In this document: in pieces, positions 42,090 to 50,231 of the stretch
How the letters are laid out: every line of letters begins with the position of its first letter
Numbering within the stretch: the first letter of the stretch is position 1
From: Alphaproteobacteria bacterium
GTDB lineage: Bacteria > Pseudomonadota > Alphaproteobacteria > Caulobacterales > Caulobacteraceae
Reading direction: 5' to 3'
Length of the DNA stretch: 64,000 nucleotides
Assembly: GCA_018820205.1 (NCBI GenBank)
Contig: JAHJOK010000075.1
Span: 248,001-312,000, forward strand
The notes under the pieces: model-generated
What the model saw: only the letters and a program-made list of their open reading frames with translations
Databases searched by the model: none
What the model was told of the DNA's origin: nothing
Translations under genes and position numbers: made by a program

Positions 42090-43607
42090 TCCACGAGGCT
42101 GGACGTCGAAGGCGATGGTCAGGCGTTCGCCGTCGGCGGTGAACGGCTCGGTGCCGTGCCACATCCATGATGGGAACAGCACCACGCGGCCGGGCCTGGG
42201 TTCGACCCAGTGTTCGGCCTCCAGCGACAGACCGATCCCCAGACGCACGGCTCCGAATCTCAGCCATCCCGCCCGGGGCGCGTCGGGGTCCGGTTGTGGC
42301 GTGACCACGTGCAGGGCCGACGACACCCAGCCCTTGGGGTGGACATGGTCGGTGTGGCGCCCGCCGGCCCTCAGACGCACCGACCAGGCGCCGGTCATGT
42401 CCCAACCGTCGGAGGATGCGCGCCGGCTCATCGGATCATCCCGCCCCGCCATCGACGCGACATAGGCATCGATGGGCGCCGAGAGGGCCTCGAACACCGC
42501 GTCCAGCACGGGTTCGCCGACCCGGCGCGGATCGATCGGCGCCTGGACTCCGGCGCGGATCGACTGGTCGAATGGATGGGCCTGAAAGGGGTGCAGCCGG
42601 GCCAACGCCTGTCCCGCCTCCGTCATCCAGGCGAACGGCGCCTCGATTCGGTCGGGCGCGACCAGATCATAGCCCCGGACCAGGGCGGCGTAGTCGGCGG
42701 AGTCGAGCGCGCGCGGGTCCGACAGCACGCGCCAGGCGGTGTAGCGCAGGGCGACGGCGTATTGGTCCTGGGGCAGGTCGCGAATGTACGCATCAAGCAG
42801 CGGCAGGGCCTCGAGGGCGCGTCCCGCGGCCACCAGGGCGGTCGCCAGCGCGATTCGAGCGTCGGGCGCGGCCGGGGCGGCCTCGGTCGCCGCCTGGGCA
42901 TGGGCGAGGGCCAGAGCCGGGTCGAAACCCCCGGCCGCCCTGGCCGCCGCCAGGTGCAGACCGGCGTCTGACCGGGTCTTCAGCAGGGGGGCGAGCCAGT
43001 CATAGGCGGCCTTCTCGCCGACCATATCGATCATGGCGGCTGCTCCGATCGCGGCCAGGGCAGGGCGTAAGTCGAGACCAACCGTCGAAAGGTCCAGCGG
43101 CGCCATGGCGGCGGGGGCGTCGCCGGTCCGCATCCAGATCAACTGGGCCAGGTCGCGGCGCGCCTCGATCTGTTGCGGTCGGAGGCTCAGGGACCGCGCG
43201 AAGGCGGCCTCGGCCTCGGCGAGACGCCCCTGACCTTGCAGCGCGCGGCCCAGCACCAGCCAGGTTTCCGGCGCGGTCCCGCCCTTGCCTAAGGCCCGTT
43301 TCGCCGCGTCGGCCGCCGCCGCCATCTCGCCCAGATCGCCCAAGGCGGCGGCCAGGTTGTGCTCGGCGTTGGAGCTGGCGGGATTGGCGTGCACCAGCCG
43401 CTGCAGCAGGGGCAGGGCGGCGGCGTTCAGGCCCAGTCGCCGCAAAGCCGAGGCGCACAGCCGCACCGCCTCGTCGGGCGCCGTTGGATCATCGTGGACC
43501 GACGTGAGCCGGTCGCGGGCATCGCCGGGACGACCGGCCGCCAGATCCGCCCTGGCGGCGGCGATGGCGGCGGGCCAGTTCGGCGAGGATGACGGGTGGG
43601 AAGACAT
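42081..43607 (-). CDS. TPR protein fused to a putative 2OG-Fe(II) oxygenase
   Basis: A 508-residue two-part protein. Residues about 15-330 are tetratricopeptide-like helices (AEHNLAAALGDLGEMAAAAD, then LVLGRALQGQGRLAEAEAAF and others). The C-terminal 120 residues look like a putative 2-oxoglutarate/iron oxygenase: GGRHTDHVHPKGWVSSALH supplies H-x-D, and VLFPSWMWHGTEPFTADGER supplies the later H and an R. A start at 43607 avoids a shadow N-terminus. The substrate might be a protein bound by the TPR part; this is inference. Confidence 0.82.
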   Translation of the reverse strand: MSSHPSSSPNWPAAIAAARADLAAGRPGDARDRLTSVHDDPTAPDEAVRLCASALRRLGLNAAALPLLQRLVHANPASSNAEHNLAAALGDLGEMAAAADAAKRALGKGGTAPETWLVLGRALQGQGRLAEAEAAFARSLSLRPQQIEARRDLAQLIWMRTGDAPAAMAPLDLSTVGLDLRPALAAIGAAAMIDMVGEKAAYDWLAPLLKTRSDAGLHLAAARAAGGFDPALALAHAQAATEAAPAAPDARIALATALVAAGRALEALPLLDAYIRDLPQDQYAVALRYTAWRVLSDPRALDSADYAALVRGYDLVAPDRIEAPFAWMTEAGQALARLHPFQAHPFDQSIRAGVQAPIDPRRVGEPVLDAVFEALSAPIDAYVASMAGRDDPMSRRASSDGWDMTGAWSVRLRAGGRHTDHVHPKGWVSSALHVVTPQPDPDAPRAGWLRFGAVRLGIGLSLEAEHWVEPRPGRVVLFPSWMWHGTEPFTADGERLTIAFDVQPRGRD

Positions 43608-43665
43608 CGATCCGATAGAACACCGGCCGGCGCGGCCGGGGAACCGCAATCCGGTCCGCCCAAAG

Positions 43666-43697
43666 AAAAAGGGGCGGGCTCGAAAGCCCGCCCCCGT
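43666..43697 (-). terminator. Intrinsic terminator of the TonB receptor gene
   Basis: A perfect 10-bp stem (43671-43680 with 43685-43694) has a CGAA tetraloop. Leftward it is followed by TTTTT. It lies just past the receptor stop at 43717. Confidence 0.85.
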
Positions 43698-43716
43698 TTC
43701 TGTGAATGACCGTGCT

Positions 43717-46659
43717 CTAGAAGCGCAGGGTCAGACCGCCCGTGTAGTAGCGACCCAGGGCGTCATAGGTCTGCGGGAAGGTGTTGCCGTTGTTGGACGC
43801 GGTCGGTCCAATGCCCGAACCGACTTCCGGCGGCTGCTCGTCCGTCACGTTGGCGACGGTCAGGGTCAGACGGACATTGTCCGTAACGTCCCAGCGGCCG
43901 GTCAGATCGAAATAGTCATAGGCGTCGATCTCGGAATAGGCCGGCAGGTAGCTGGTGCCGCCCGGCTCCTCGATGACTTCGTCGAGGTGGCGCCACTGGA
44001 GCGAGGCGCCGAAGTCGCCCAGGTTCCAGGTGGCCCGGGCCGTGGTCTTGAACTCGAAGTTCGGCTGACCGCAGGCGATCGAGTAGTAGCCGATGCAGTC
44101 GCGGTTGACCGAGGTCGGCGTGGCCTGGAACTCGTTCTTGGTGACGTAGTTGCCGTTGAACGACAGGGCGACCGTGCCCCAGTCGTCGCTCATGCCCCAG
44201 TCGGCGAAGTCGATCAGGTAAGACGCCGTCAGGTCGTAGCCGCTGACCCGTTGAACGCCCAGGTTGGACGAGACCAGGGCGATGCCCAGTGCCTCGACGC
44301 CGTTCAGGGTGCCGTTGTTCGGGTTGCGGTTGATCAGCTGGCACTGCGAGTTGAACTCGAAATTCGGGTTCGAAGCGGCGCTATAGCAGCCCGTCAGCAC
44401 GTCGGTGGAGCTCTGGCTGGACACGGCGCCGTCGATCTGGATGTCGTAGTAATCCAGGGTCAGGTTCAGGCCGTTGACGAACCAGGGCTGCCAGACGACG
44501 CCGATCGTGACGGTGTCTGCCTCTTCTGGTCCCAGGTCCGGGTTGCCGCCCGACAGGATGTTGATCTGACCGGCGCTGGGGGTCGAGACCGAGCCGATGT
44601 TGCCGGCCGGAACGCCCGTGAGGCGGCAGAGGTTCGACAGGGTGCCGCCGGTGTTGGCCTGGGCGGTGTTGATGTTCGCGCCCTGGCAGGGATCGGTCGC
44701 CAGGTTGCCGAGGCCGGTGACCTGAGGTGCGAACAACTCGCCGATGTTCGGGGCGCGAACGGCGCGCTGGAACATGCCGCGGATGCGCAGGCTGTCGACC
44801 GGAACCCAGTCGCCGCCGATCTTGTAGCTGCCGTAGTCCGAGGTGCGACCGGCAGTCGTGAACTCGGAATAACGGTAGCCGGCTTCGATGTTGAAGCTCT
44901 GGATGAGCGGAACGTCGGAGATCAACGGGATCAGGGTTTCGGCATAGGCCTCGGCCAGTTCGAAGCGGCCCTGGCGATCCGGGAACGGAGCGCCGGTGCC
45001 GAGAACTTCACCGTTGATCTGGGCCGAGCCGTCGGCGCGGGTCTGGGCCTTCGAGCTGCGGTATTCCAGACCGAACGCCATGGAGATCGGGGCGTTGGCG
45101 AACGGGCTGGCCAGGAAGTCGGGCAGGGTGCCCGAGGTCGAGGCCGAATAGACGTCCTGTTCCACGCCGGTCGTGTTGAGCGAGTCCAGGTTGATATAGT
45201 TGAGCATCGCCTGGGTGATGGTGCCCTCGGCGCCGAACACGTTGATCGGCACGCAACCGGCGACCACGGCGGCTCCCGGAGGGGCGCAGGTGGTGGTCGA
45301 GGTGGTGTTCAGAGCATTGCGCAGCTTGGACAGCGAGCCCCAGTTGTCGCGCGTCAGCAGCTGATCCGTCTCGCCGTGCGACATGTAGGCGTCATAGTCC
45401 CAGGTCTCGCTGAGGTCGCCGCGGATGCCGGCGACGAACTGGAACGTCTTGTTCTCGAAGGTCGAGAAGCGCGGACCCAGCTCGGTGAAGCGGCGGTTGA
45501 CCAGCAGCGGCACGATGGTGGTGCCTGCGGCCCCGGAAACGCACTGGGCGGCCGGGATGTTGCGCGCGGCGCAGAGCTGCTGACGCATCGGGGCGGGGAT
45601 GTAGGGGTTGCCGATCGGCACGCTGAAGGTGTTGCCGAACGAGCCGGACGAGGCGGCGTCGGTGGCCACGTCGCTGCGGACATACATCAGCTGCGTATAG
45701 ACCTCGGCCATCGAGTTGATCTCGTAGCTGGCCAGGGCGTTCAGCTGATAGCGGTCCAGCGGCGTCTGATACAGGTTGTCCGGGTTGAAGTTGTAGCCGG
45801 CCGGATCGCCGGGCTGCAGCAGACCGGTAGCCGGGTTGATCTGGGCCTGACCGACCGTACCGACCGGCAGGGGCGTGCCGCCCGCCAGGGTGGTGGTGTT
45901 GAAGTTCGACGGGACCGTGGTCTGCGAGCCTTGCGGCAGGCCGTTGGTCGAACCGCGCGCCACCAGGCCGTAGGGGCGCTGGTCCTGGTTCAGGCGTTCG
46001 GCTTCCGACCAGCCGATGCTGGCGACGGCGTTACCGCGGCCATCGGCGAAGTTTCCGCCGACGGTCAGATCGGTGCGGCGGCGCTCGGCGTCGCCGAATT
46101 CCGAAATGCCCCAGTTGCTCTGAAGCTCGACGCCCTCGAAGTCGTCCTTGAGGATGAAGTTGATGACGCCGGCAACGGCGTCAGCGCCGTAAACGGCCGA
46201 GGCGCCGCCGGTGACCAGATCGACGCGCTCGACCAGGGCGACCGGGATGGAGTTGGTGTCGACCGTGCCCGCCAGGCTGAAGGGAACGACGCGACGGCCG
46301 TTGACCAGCACCAGGGTGCGGTTGGTGCCGAGCCCGCGCAGATCGACGGTCGCGCCGCCGCCCGAGCCGTTGTTGGTGCCCGGGCCGGTGGCCGGCACGG
46401 CGACCGGCAGATCCTTGATCAGCTCTTCGACCGACAGCGGCTGGTCCAGCGCGATTTCTTCCGAACCGACCGAGGTGATCGGGCTGGCGGCTTCGAAGCC
46501 GGGGGCGCGAATGCGCGAGCCGGTGACGACGACGTCATCGAGGCTGGTTTCCTGGCTGGCGTCCTGCGCGTATGCGGGGAAGGCGCCGAGCGCCATGAGC
46601 GACGCGCTGACCAGAATGGTGGACGCATTGAGTCGCTGCTTCGAGTGCCGGATGGTCAT
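43717..46659 (-). CDS. TonB-dependent receptor
   Basis: A 980-residue outer-membrane barrel with an N-terminal signal (ending FPAYAQDA). A TonB-box-like ETSLDDVVVTGSRI is at about 36-50, a plug domain follows with VDLRGLGTNRTLVLVNGRR and GGASAVYGADAVAGVINFI, and the protein closes with a terminal aromatic residue (GGLTLRF). It has no N-terminal signalling extension, so it should not itself drive a sigma/anti-sigma cascade. The wide Caulobacterales TonB repertoire makes the substrate unpredictable. A GGAG ribosome site precedes the ATG. The next gene leftward is unrelated. Confidence 0.95.
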   Translation of the reverse strand: MTIRHSKQRLNASTILVSASLMALGAFPAYAQDASQETSLDDVVVTGSRIRAPGFEAASPITSVGSEEIALDQPLSVEELIKDLPVAVPATGPGTNNGSGGGATVDLRGLGTNRTLVLVNGRRVVPFSLAGTVDTNSIPVALVERVDLVTGGASAVYGADAVAGVINFILKDDFEGVELQSNWGISEFGDAERRRTDLTVGGNFADGRGNAVASIGWSEAERLNQDQRPYGLVARGSTNGLPQGSQTTVPSNFNTTTLAGGTPLPVGTVGQAQINPATGLLQPGDPAGYNFNPDNLYQTPLDRYQLNALASYEINSMAEVYTQLMYVRSDVATDAASSGSFGNTFSVPIGNPYIPAPMRQQLCAARNIPAAQCVSGAAGTTIVPLLVNRRFTELGPRFSTFENKTFQFVAGIRGDLSETWDYDAYMSHGETDQLLTRDNWGSLSKLRNALNTTSTTTCAPPGAAVVAGCVPINVFGAEGTITQAMLNYINLDSLNTTGVEQDVYSASTSGTLPDFLASPFANAPISMAFGLEYRSSKAQTRADGSAQINGEVLGTGAPFPDRQGRFELAEAYAETLIPLISDVPLIQSFNIEAGYRYSEFTTAGRTSDYGSYKIGGDWVPVDSLRIRGMFQRAVRAPNIGELFAPQVTGLGNLATDPCQGANINTAQANTGGTLSNLCRLTGVPAGNIGSVSTPSAGQINILSGGNPDLGPEEADTVTIGVVWQPWFVNGLNLTLDYYDIQIDGAVSSQSSTDVLTGCYSAASNPNFEFNSQCQLINRNPNNGTLNGVEALGIALVSSNLGVQRVSGYDLTASYLIDFADWGMSDDWGTVALSFNGNYVTKNEFQATPTSVNRDCIGYYSIACGQPNFEFKTTARATWNLGDFGASLQWRHLDEVIEEPGGTSYLPAYSEIDAYDYFDLTGRWDVTDNVRLTLTVANVTDEQPPEVGSGIGPTASNNGNTFPQTYDALGRYYTGGLTLRF

Positions 46660-46818
46660 TCAATTCTCCATGAGGATGTCTTGGCTCTTGTTTGCCGAGC
46701 CGATTAAGCGGGAGCATTGTCCTGCTTTACTTGGGTGTCTAGATTCCACCACATAGCTGTCGTTGCAATGTACGGGTGCTGTCACGTCGCTGCCACAGTT
46801 CGCCAGAGGAGGGCCTAG

Positions 46819-47355
46819 GTGTCCGACCATTCCGTAAAGACCTGGTTTTGTGCGTTATTACTGACCGTTAGCGGTTCATCCGCCTTGGCGCAGACCGCCG
46901 CCCAGTCCGCGCGGCCTGCGGCCCTGGAAGAATTGGCCGCGTGTCGTATCGTCGCAGTCGACGCCGAGCGGCTGGCTTGTTTCGATCGGGTTGTCGCCGC
47001 CTTCGACCAGGCCGAGCAGGCGGGGGAGGTGATGGTCGTCGAACGCCGCCAGGTGACGGAGGCCCGGCGGGCGTTGTTCGGCTTCTCTCTCGAGGCCCTG
47101 CCTCTGTTTCAACGCGGCGCCGAACCAGACCGGATCGACGAAATCGAGACCACCCTGGCGCGCGCCAGCGCCGGCGCCAACGGCAAATGGCTGTTCGTGC
47201 TGGCGGACGATTCCGTCTGGGTTCAGACCGATAGCAACTCTCTGGTCCGACCGCCCCGTCCGGGATCAGAAATCAGTATTCGGCAGGCCGCGATGGGTAG
47301 TTACTTGCTGAGCGTGAACGGCGCCCGTTCCGTCAGAGTTCGGCGGCAGCAGTAG
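46819..47355 (+). CDS. Secreted protein of unknown function
   Basis: A 178-residue protein with a signal peptide (about 25 residues ending ALAQ). It starts at a GTG preceded by an AGGAGG ribosome site, which is convincing. The mature part carries CRIVAVDAERLACFDRVVAAF, a cysteine motif seen in other small alphaproteobacterial exported proteins, and a C-terminal beta-strand-rich half (WLFVLADDSVWVQTDSNSLV). I do not recognise a named family. It is divergent from the TonB receptor gene. Confidence 0.75.
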   Translation: MSDHSVKTWFCALLLTVSGSSALAQTAAQSARPAALEELAACRIVAVDAERLACFDRVVAAFDQAEQAGEVMVVERRQVTEARRALFGFSLEALPLFQRGAEPDRIDEIETTLARASAGANGKWLFVLADDSVWVQTDSNSLVRPPRPGSEISIRQAAMGSYLLSVNGARSVRVRRQQ

Positions 47356-47363
47356 ACACGGAG

Positions 47364-48380
47364 TCAGTCCGTCAGAAGGGCCAGAACGGCAAAGCTGGCC
47401 AGCCAATGTTCTCCCATATAGTCACCGGTAACATGAGGGAGGGCCGTGCCGAGGTGAATCCGGGCGGCGGTGACGGCCATCGTCTGTCGCGAATCTTCCA
47501 CCGGCAACGAAGCCGCGATCCCGCGCCAGCACCAGGCCCGGCTGAGGTTCAACCCGTCCAGATGGGCGATCTTTCCGTCCGAGCGGTCGCTGACGGTCGC
47601 CGGTTCGAAAAGGGCGGCCGGCGTCCTGTCGACCAGGCGTGGAAGATAGAGATCGAACCACGATCCGAAGTCTTGATCGTGCATCACGCGACGCATCAGG
47701 TCGCCCACCATCAGGGTCGGCGACAGAAACTCGTCCTGCGACGGCTCCCACGCCTGGCAGTCTTGATCCTCGCCATACCAGCGGAGCGCCGTGACCCGGC
47801 ACAGGTCGGCCAGGTCCGTGTCCCCGACGGTTTCGGCATAATCCAGCGCCAGCCTCAGCGCGAAGGCCGTATTGTAGTGCGTGCCGGTTCGCACCGGATA
47901 GGTGGCGATGGGCAGAAAGGCCTTGAATCGCTCGGCGAACGCCTGGGCCAGCGGGCGTAGCGCGGAGGCCCAGACACGACCCCGTTCGTCGTCGTGCCGG
48001 GTCAGTTCCGCCTGAAGCATCAGCAGCCAGGCCCAGCCATAGGGGCGTTCGAACCCGCGACTCTCAGGGCGGGACAGATAGGCGACCTCGATCGCGACAT
48101 GGGCTGGGGTGAACAGCTGATCGGCCAGATCGGCGATGGCGGCGGCTTCGGCGATGTTCGGGTGCAGGCGGCGCAGGGTGAACAGGGTCCACCAGCCGTG
48201 GACGCACGAATGCCAGTCAAAACTTCCGAAGAATACCGGGTGCAGGGCGCGCGGGCCCAGAACGTCGGCCGGACCGGCCAGGACGTGATCCAGCTTGTTC
48301 GGATATTCACGCGTCACATGGCCCAGCGCGGCCCGGGCGAAGCGTGCGGCGATGTCGGGCGTCAGGGCGAGTTCTGTCAT
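47364..48380 (-). CDS. DUF2891 family protein
   Basis: A 338-residue helical protein with the DUF2891 motif FFGSFDWHSCVHGWWTLFTL near residue 50 and a later pattern of conserved tryptophans and histidines, which suggests an (alpha/alpha) barrel of the glycan- or amine-processing type. It follows the DUF979 gene by 5 bases and is probably the last gene of the oxoprolinase-associated operon. Function is unknown; the context suggests a link with 5-oxoproline metabolism. Confidence 0.85.
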   Translation of the reverse strand: MTELALTPDIAARFARAALGHVTREYPNKLDHVLAGPADVLGPRALHPVFFGSFDWHSCVHGWWTLFTLRRLHPNIAEAAAIADLADQLFTPAHVAIEVAYLSRPESRGFERPYGWAWLLMLQAELTRHDDERGRVWASALRPLAQAFAERFKAFLPIATYPVRTGTHYNTAFALRLALDYAETVGDTDLADLCRVTALRWYGEDQDCQAWEPSQDEFLSPTLMVGDLMRRVMHDQDFGSWFDLYLPRLVDRTPAALFEPATVSDRSDGKIAHLDGLNLSRAWCWRGIAASLPVEDSRQTMAVTAARIHLGTALPHVTGDYMGEHWLASFAVLALLTD

Positions 48381-48385
48381 CGGGC

Positions 48386-49351
48386 TCAGTACCGGAAGGC
48401 CAGGGCGTACATCAGGGCGACATTGACCCCCAGCATGATCAGCGCCGTCGGCGCCTGGGCGCGGATCACGCCGTTGATCGGGGCGTCCCGGTCCGGCAGG
48501 TCCAGCAGGTTGGCGGGCACGACGTTGAAATTGGCCGCCATGGGCGTCAGCAGCGTGCCGCAGAACCCCGCCAGCATGCCGATGGCGCAGACGATCGCTG
48601 GATTGCCTCCGAACTCGCCGACCACGAAGGGCAGGCCGATGGCCGCCGTCATGACGGGGAAGGCGGCGAAGGCGTTGCCCATCACAACGGTGAACAGGGC
48701 CATCCCCAGACAATAGGCCAGGACGGCGATCAGGGGCGTGCTGATCGGCACGGCCTGGGTCACCACCTGACCGACCACGCCTCCGACGTCCGAGGCCAGG
48801 AAGATCGCCCCCAGAGAGGCCAGCATCTGGGGCAACAGCGCGGCCCAGCCGATGGAATCCATCAACCGGCGACCCTCCTGAAGCGGGGCGGTCACGGGTG
48901 GACGCAGCCATGCCGTGGCCGCCGCAAAGGCGACGATGCAGCCTATCGCCAGTGCGATCAGGGTCGTCTGGGTCGAGGAGAACAGGGCGGCGCCCCACGC
49001 CGTGTGTTTGGTCGCCAGGGTCCCTCCGACAGCGACGACCGGCACGATCAGGGCGGGCAGGAACAACCCGTTGCCAAGGCGTGCCGCCTTCTCCCGGCGC
49101 TGCTCCGGCGTGGTCGTCTCAGGCTTGCCGACGCCGAGCTTCGACAGGCCGCCGAGGGCGACAAGGGCCACAACCAGCAGGCCGTTGCCCAGCCCTCCGA
49201 GATATGAACCGAACAGCATCGATCCCGCCAGAAGGGCCCAGAACAGGGCGCTGCGGATTCGTGTCGGATGGGCCGTGTCCCTCAGGGTCAGGATGGCGAA
49301 GGCCAGGATCATCAGTCCGATGAGGATGTAGACCTGCTCGATCGTGATCAC
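48386..49351 (-). CDS. DUF979 family membrane protein
   Basis: A 321-residue inner-membrane protein with about ten hydrophobic helices, including AIGCIVAFAAATAWLRPP and SIGWAALLPQMLASLGAIFL, and a conserved GNAFAAFPVMTAAIGLPFVV stretch. It overlaps DUF969 by four bases (48386-49351 against 49348-50073). DUF969 and DUF979 always appear together and are likely the two halves of one transporter. A role in 5-oxoproline or pyroglutamyl compound uptake is inferred from the neighbouring oxoprolinase. Confidence 0.88.
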   Translation of the reverse strand: MITIEQVYILIGLMILAFAILTLRDTAHPTRIRSALFWALLAGSMLFGSYLGGLGNGLLVVALVALGGLSKLGVGKPETTTPEQRREKAARLGNGLFLPALIVPVVAVGGTLATKHTAWGAALFSSTQTTLIALAIGCIVAFAAATAWLRPPVTAPLQEGRRLMDSIGWAALLPQMLASLGAIFLASDVGGVVGQVVTQAVPISTPLIAVLAYCLGMALFTVVMGNAFAAFPVMTAAIGLPFVVGEFGGNPAIVCAIGMLAGFCGTLLTPMAANFNVVPANLLDLPDRDAPINGVIRAQAPTALIMLGVNVALMYALAFRY

Positions 49352-50073
49352 TGGCCGGCCTCCGATTTGGAGGCTGCGACAGATTTGCGCACGTCGCGAT
49401 CCCAGATCAACAGGCGAACGCCGTGGACGACGAAGGCGGCGATGGCGGTGGGGATGGCCCAGACCGACAGCTGCAGCGGCTCGACGGTGATCCCGGCCTG
49501 TTCGAGGAAGCCGACCATCAGGATGATCGAGCCGATGGCGATGAAGATGTCCTCGCCGAAGAACAGGCCGATGTTGTCCGTGGCGGCGGACATGCCCCGG
49601 ATCCGGAACCGCGCCTTGTCCGGCAGTTCGCCGCCCGCCTCCACCTCGGCCGCGCCCTCGGCCATGGGGGCGACGAGGGGGCGAACCATCTGGGGGTGGC
49701 CGCCCAGCGAAGTCAGGCCCAGCGCCGAGGTGGTCTGGCGGATGAAGAGATAGGCGACCAGAAGGCGACCGGCCGAGGCGGCCTTCACCTTTCCGATCAG
49801 CATGCGGGCGCGTTCTTGCAGGCCCGCGCGTTCGAGCAGGCCGATAACCGGCAGGATCAGCCAGACGACGTGGAAGTACCGGTTGTCGTTGAAGGCGTCG
49901 CCGAAGGCCGCGAGGGTGGCGACCCCCGCCTCGGAGAGGGCGGCCAGGTTCACACCGGGTGCGACGGCGGCGCAGATGCCGGTCACGAGGGCGGCGGCCA
50001 GGATGACCAGCAGGGGATTGATCCGCGCCACGAACCCCGCGACCACGACCACTATTCCGAGCAGCACGAGCAT
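49348..50073 (-). CDS. DUF969 family membrane protein
   Basis: A 241-residue membrane protein with helices at about 2-35, 55-75, 105-120, 160-190 and 200-225. Conserved segments include FNDNRYFHVVWLILPVIGLL and LTSLGGHPQMVRPLVAPMAEGAAE, and the closing basic helix ends RDVRKSVAASKSEAGQ. It is the first of the two transporter-like genes and lies downstream of the oxoprolinase with an inverted repeat between them. Confidence 0.88.
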   Translation of the reverse strand: MLVLLGIVVVVAGFVARINPLLVILAAALVTGICAAVAPGVNLAALSEAGVATLAAFGDAFNDNRYFHVVWLILPVIGLLERAGLQERARMLIGKVKAASAGRLLVAYLFIRQTTSALGLTSLGGHPQMVRPLVAPMAEGAAEVEAGGELPDKARFRIRGMSAATDNIGLFFGEDIFIAIGSIILMVGFLEQAGITVEPLQLSVWAIPTAIAAFVVHGVRLLIWDRDVRKSVAASKSEAGQ

Positions 50074-50104
50074 CGATGCGTTCCCCCTGGACTCAAATCA
50101 TACC

Positions 50105-50220
50105 GTGCACCCCGGCGAAGGCCGGGGTCCAGATGGAAGACTCGATGATGGGGAGGGGATCAGCGGCTTATCCCGACGATCCAGTCTGTGATCTGGACCC
50201 CGGCCTTCGCCGGGGTGCAC
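50105..50220. repeat. Perfect 30-bp inverted repeat inside the oxoprolinase-DUF969 operon
   Basis: Left arm 50105-50134 and right arm 50191-50220 are perfect reverse complements separated by 56 bases. The right arm ends 11 bases before the oxoprolinase stop and the left arm lies about 30 bases before the DUF969 start. The core matches the repeat at 26177-26292. In RNA it would form a very stable hairpin that could terminate, attenuate or stabilise the transcript. Confidence 0.88.
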
Positions 50221-50231
50221 GGAAATGAGGG

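Noticed and set aside
43285..46707. A 1140-codon frame antisense to the TonB receptor
   Set aside because: The product is rich in G, A, R and V without domains, and the opposite strand encodes a full TonB-dependent receptor.
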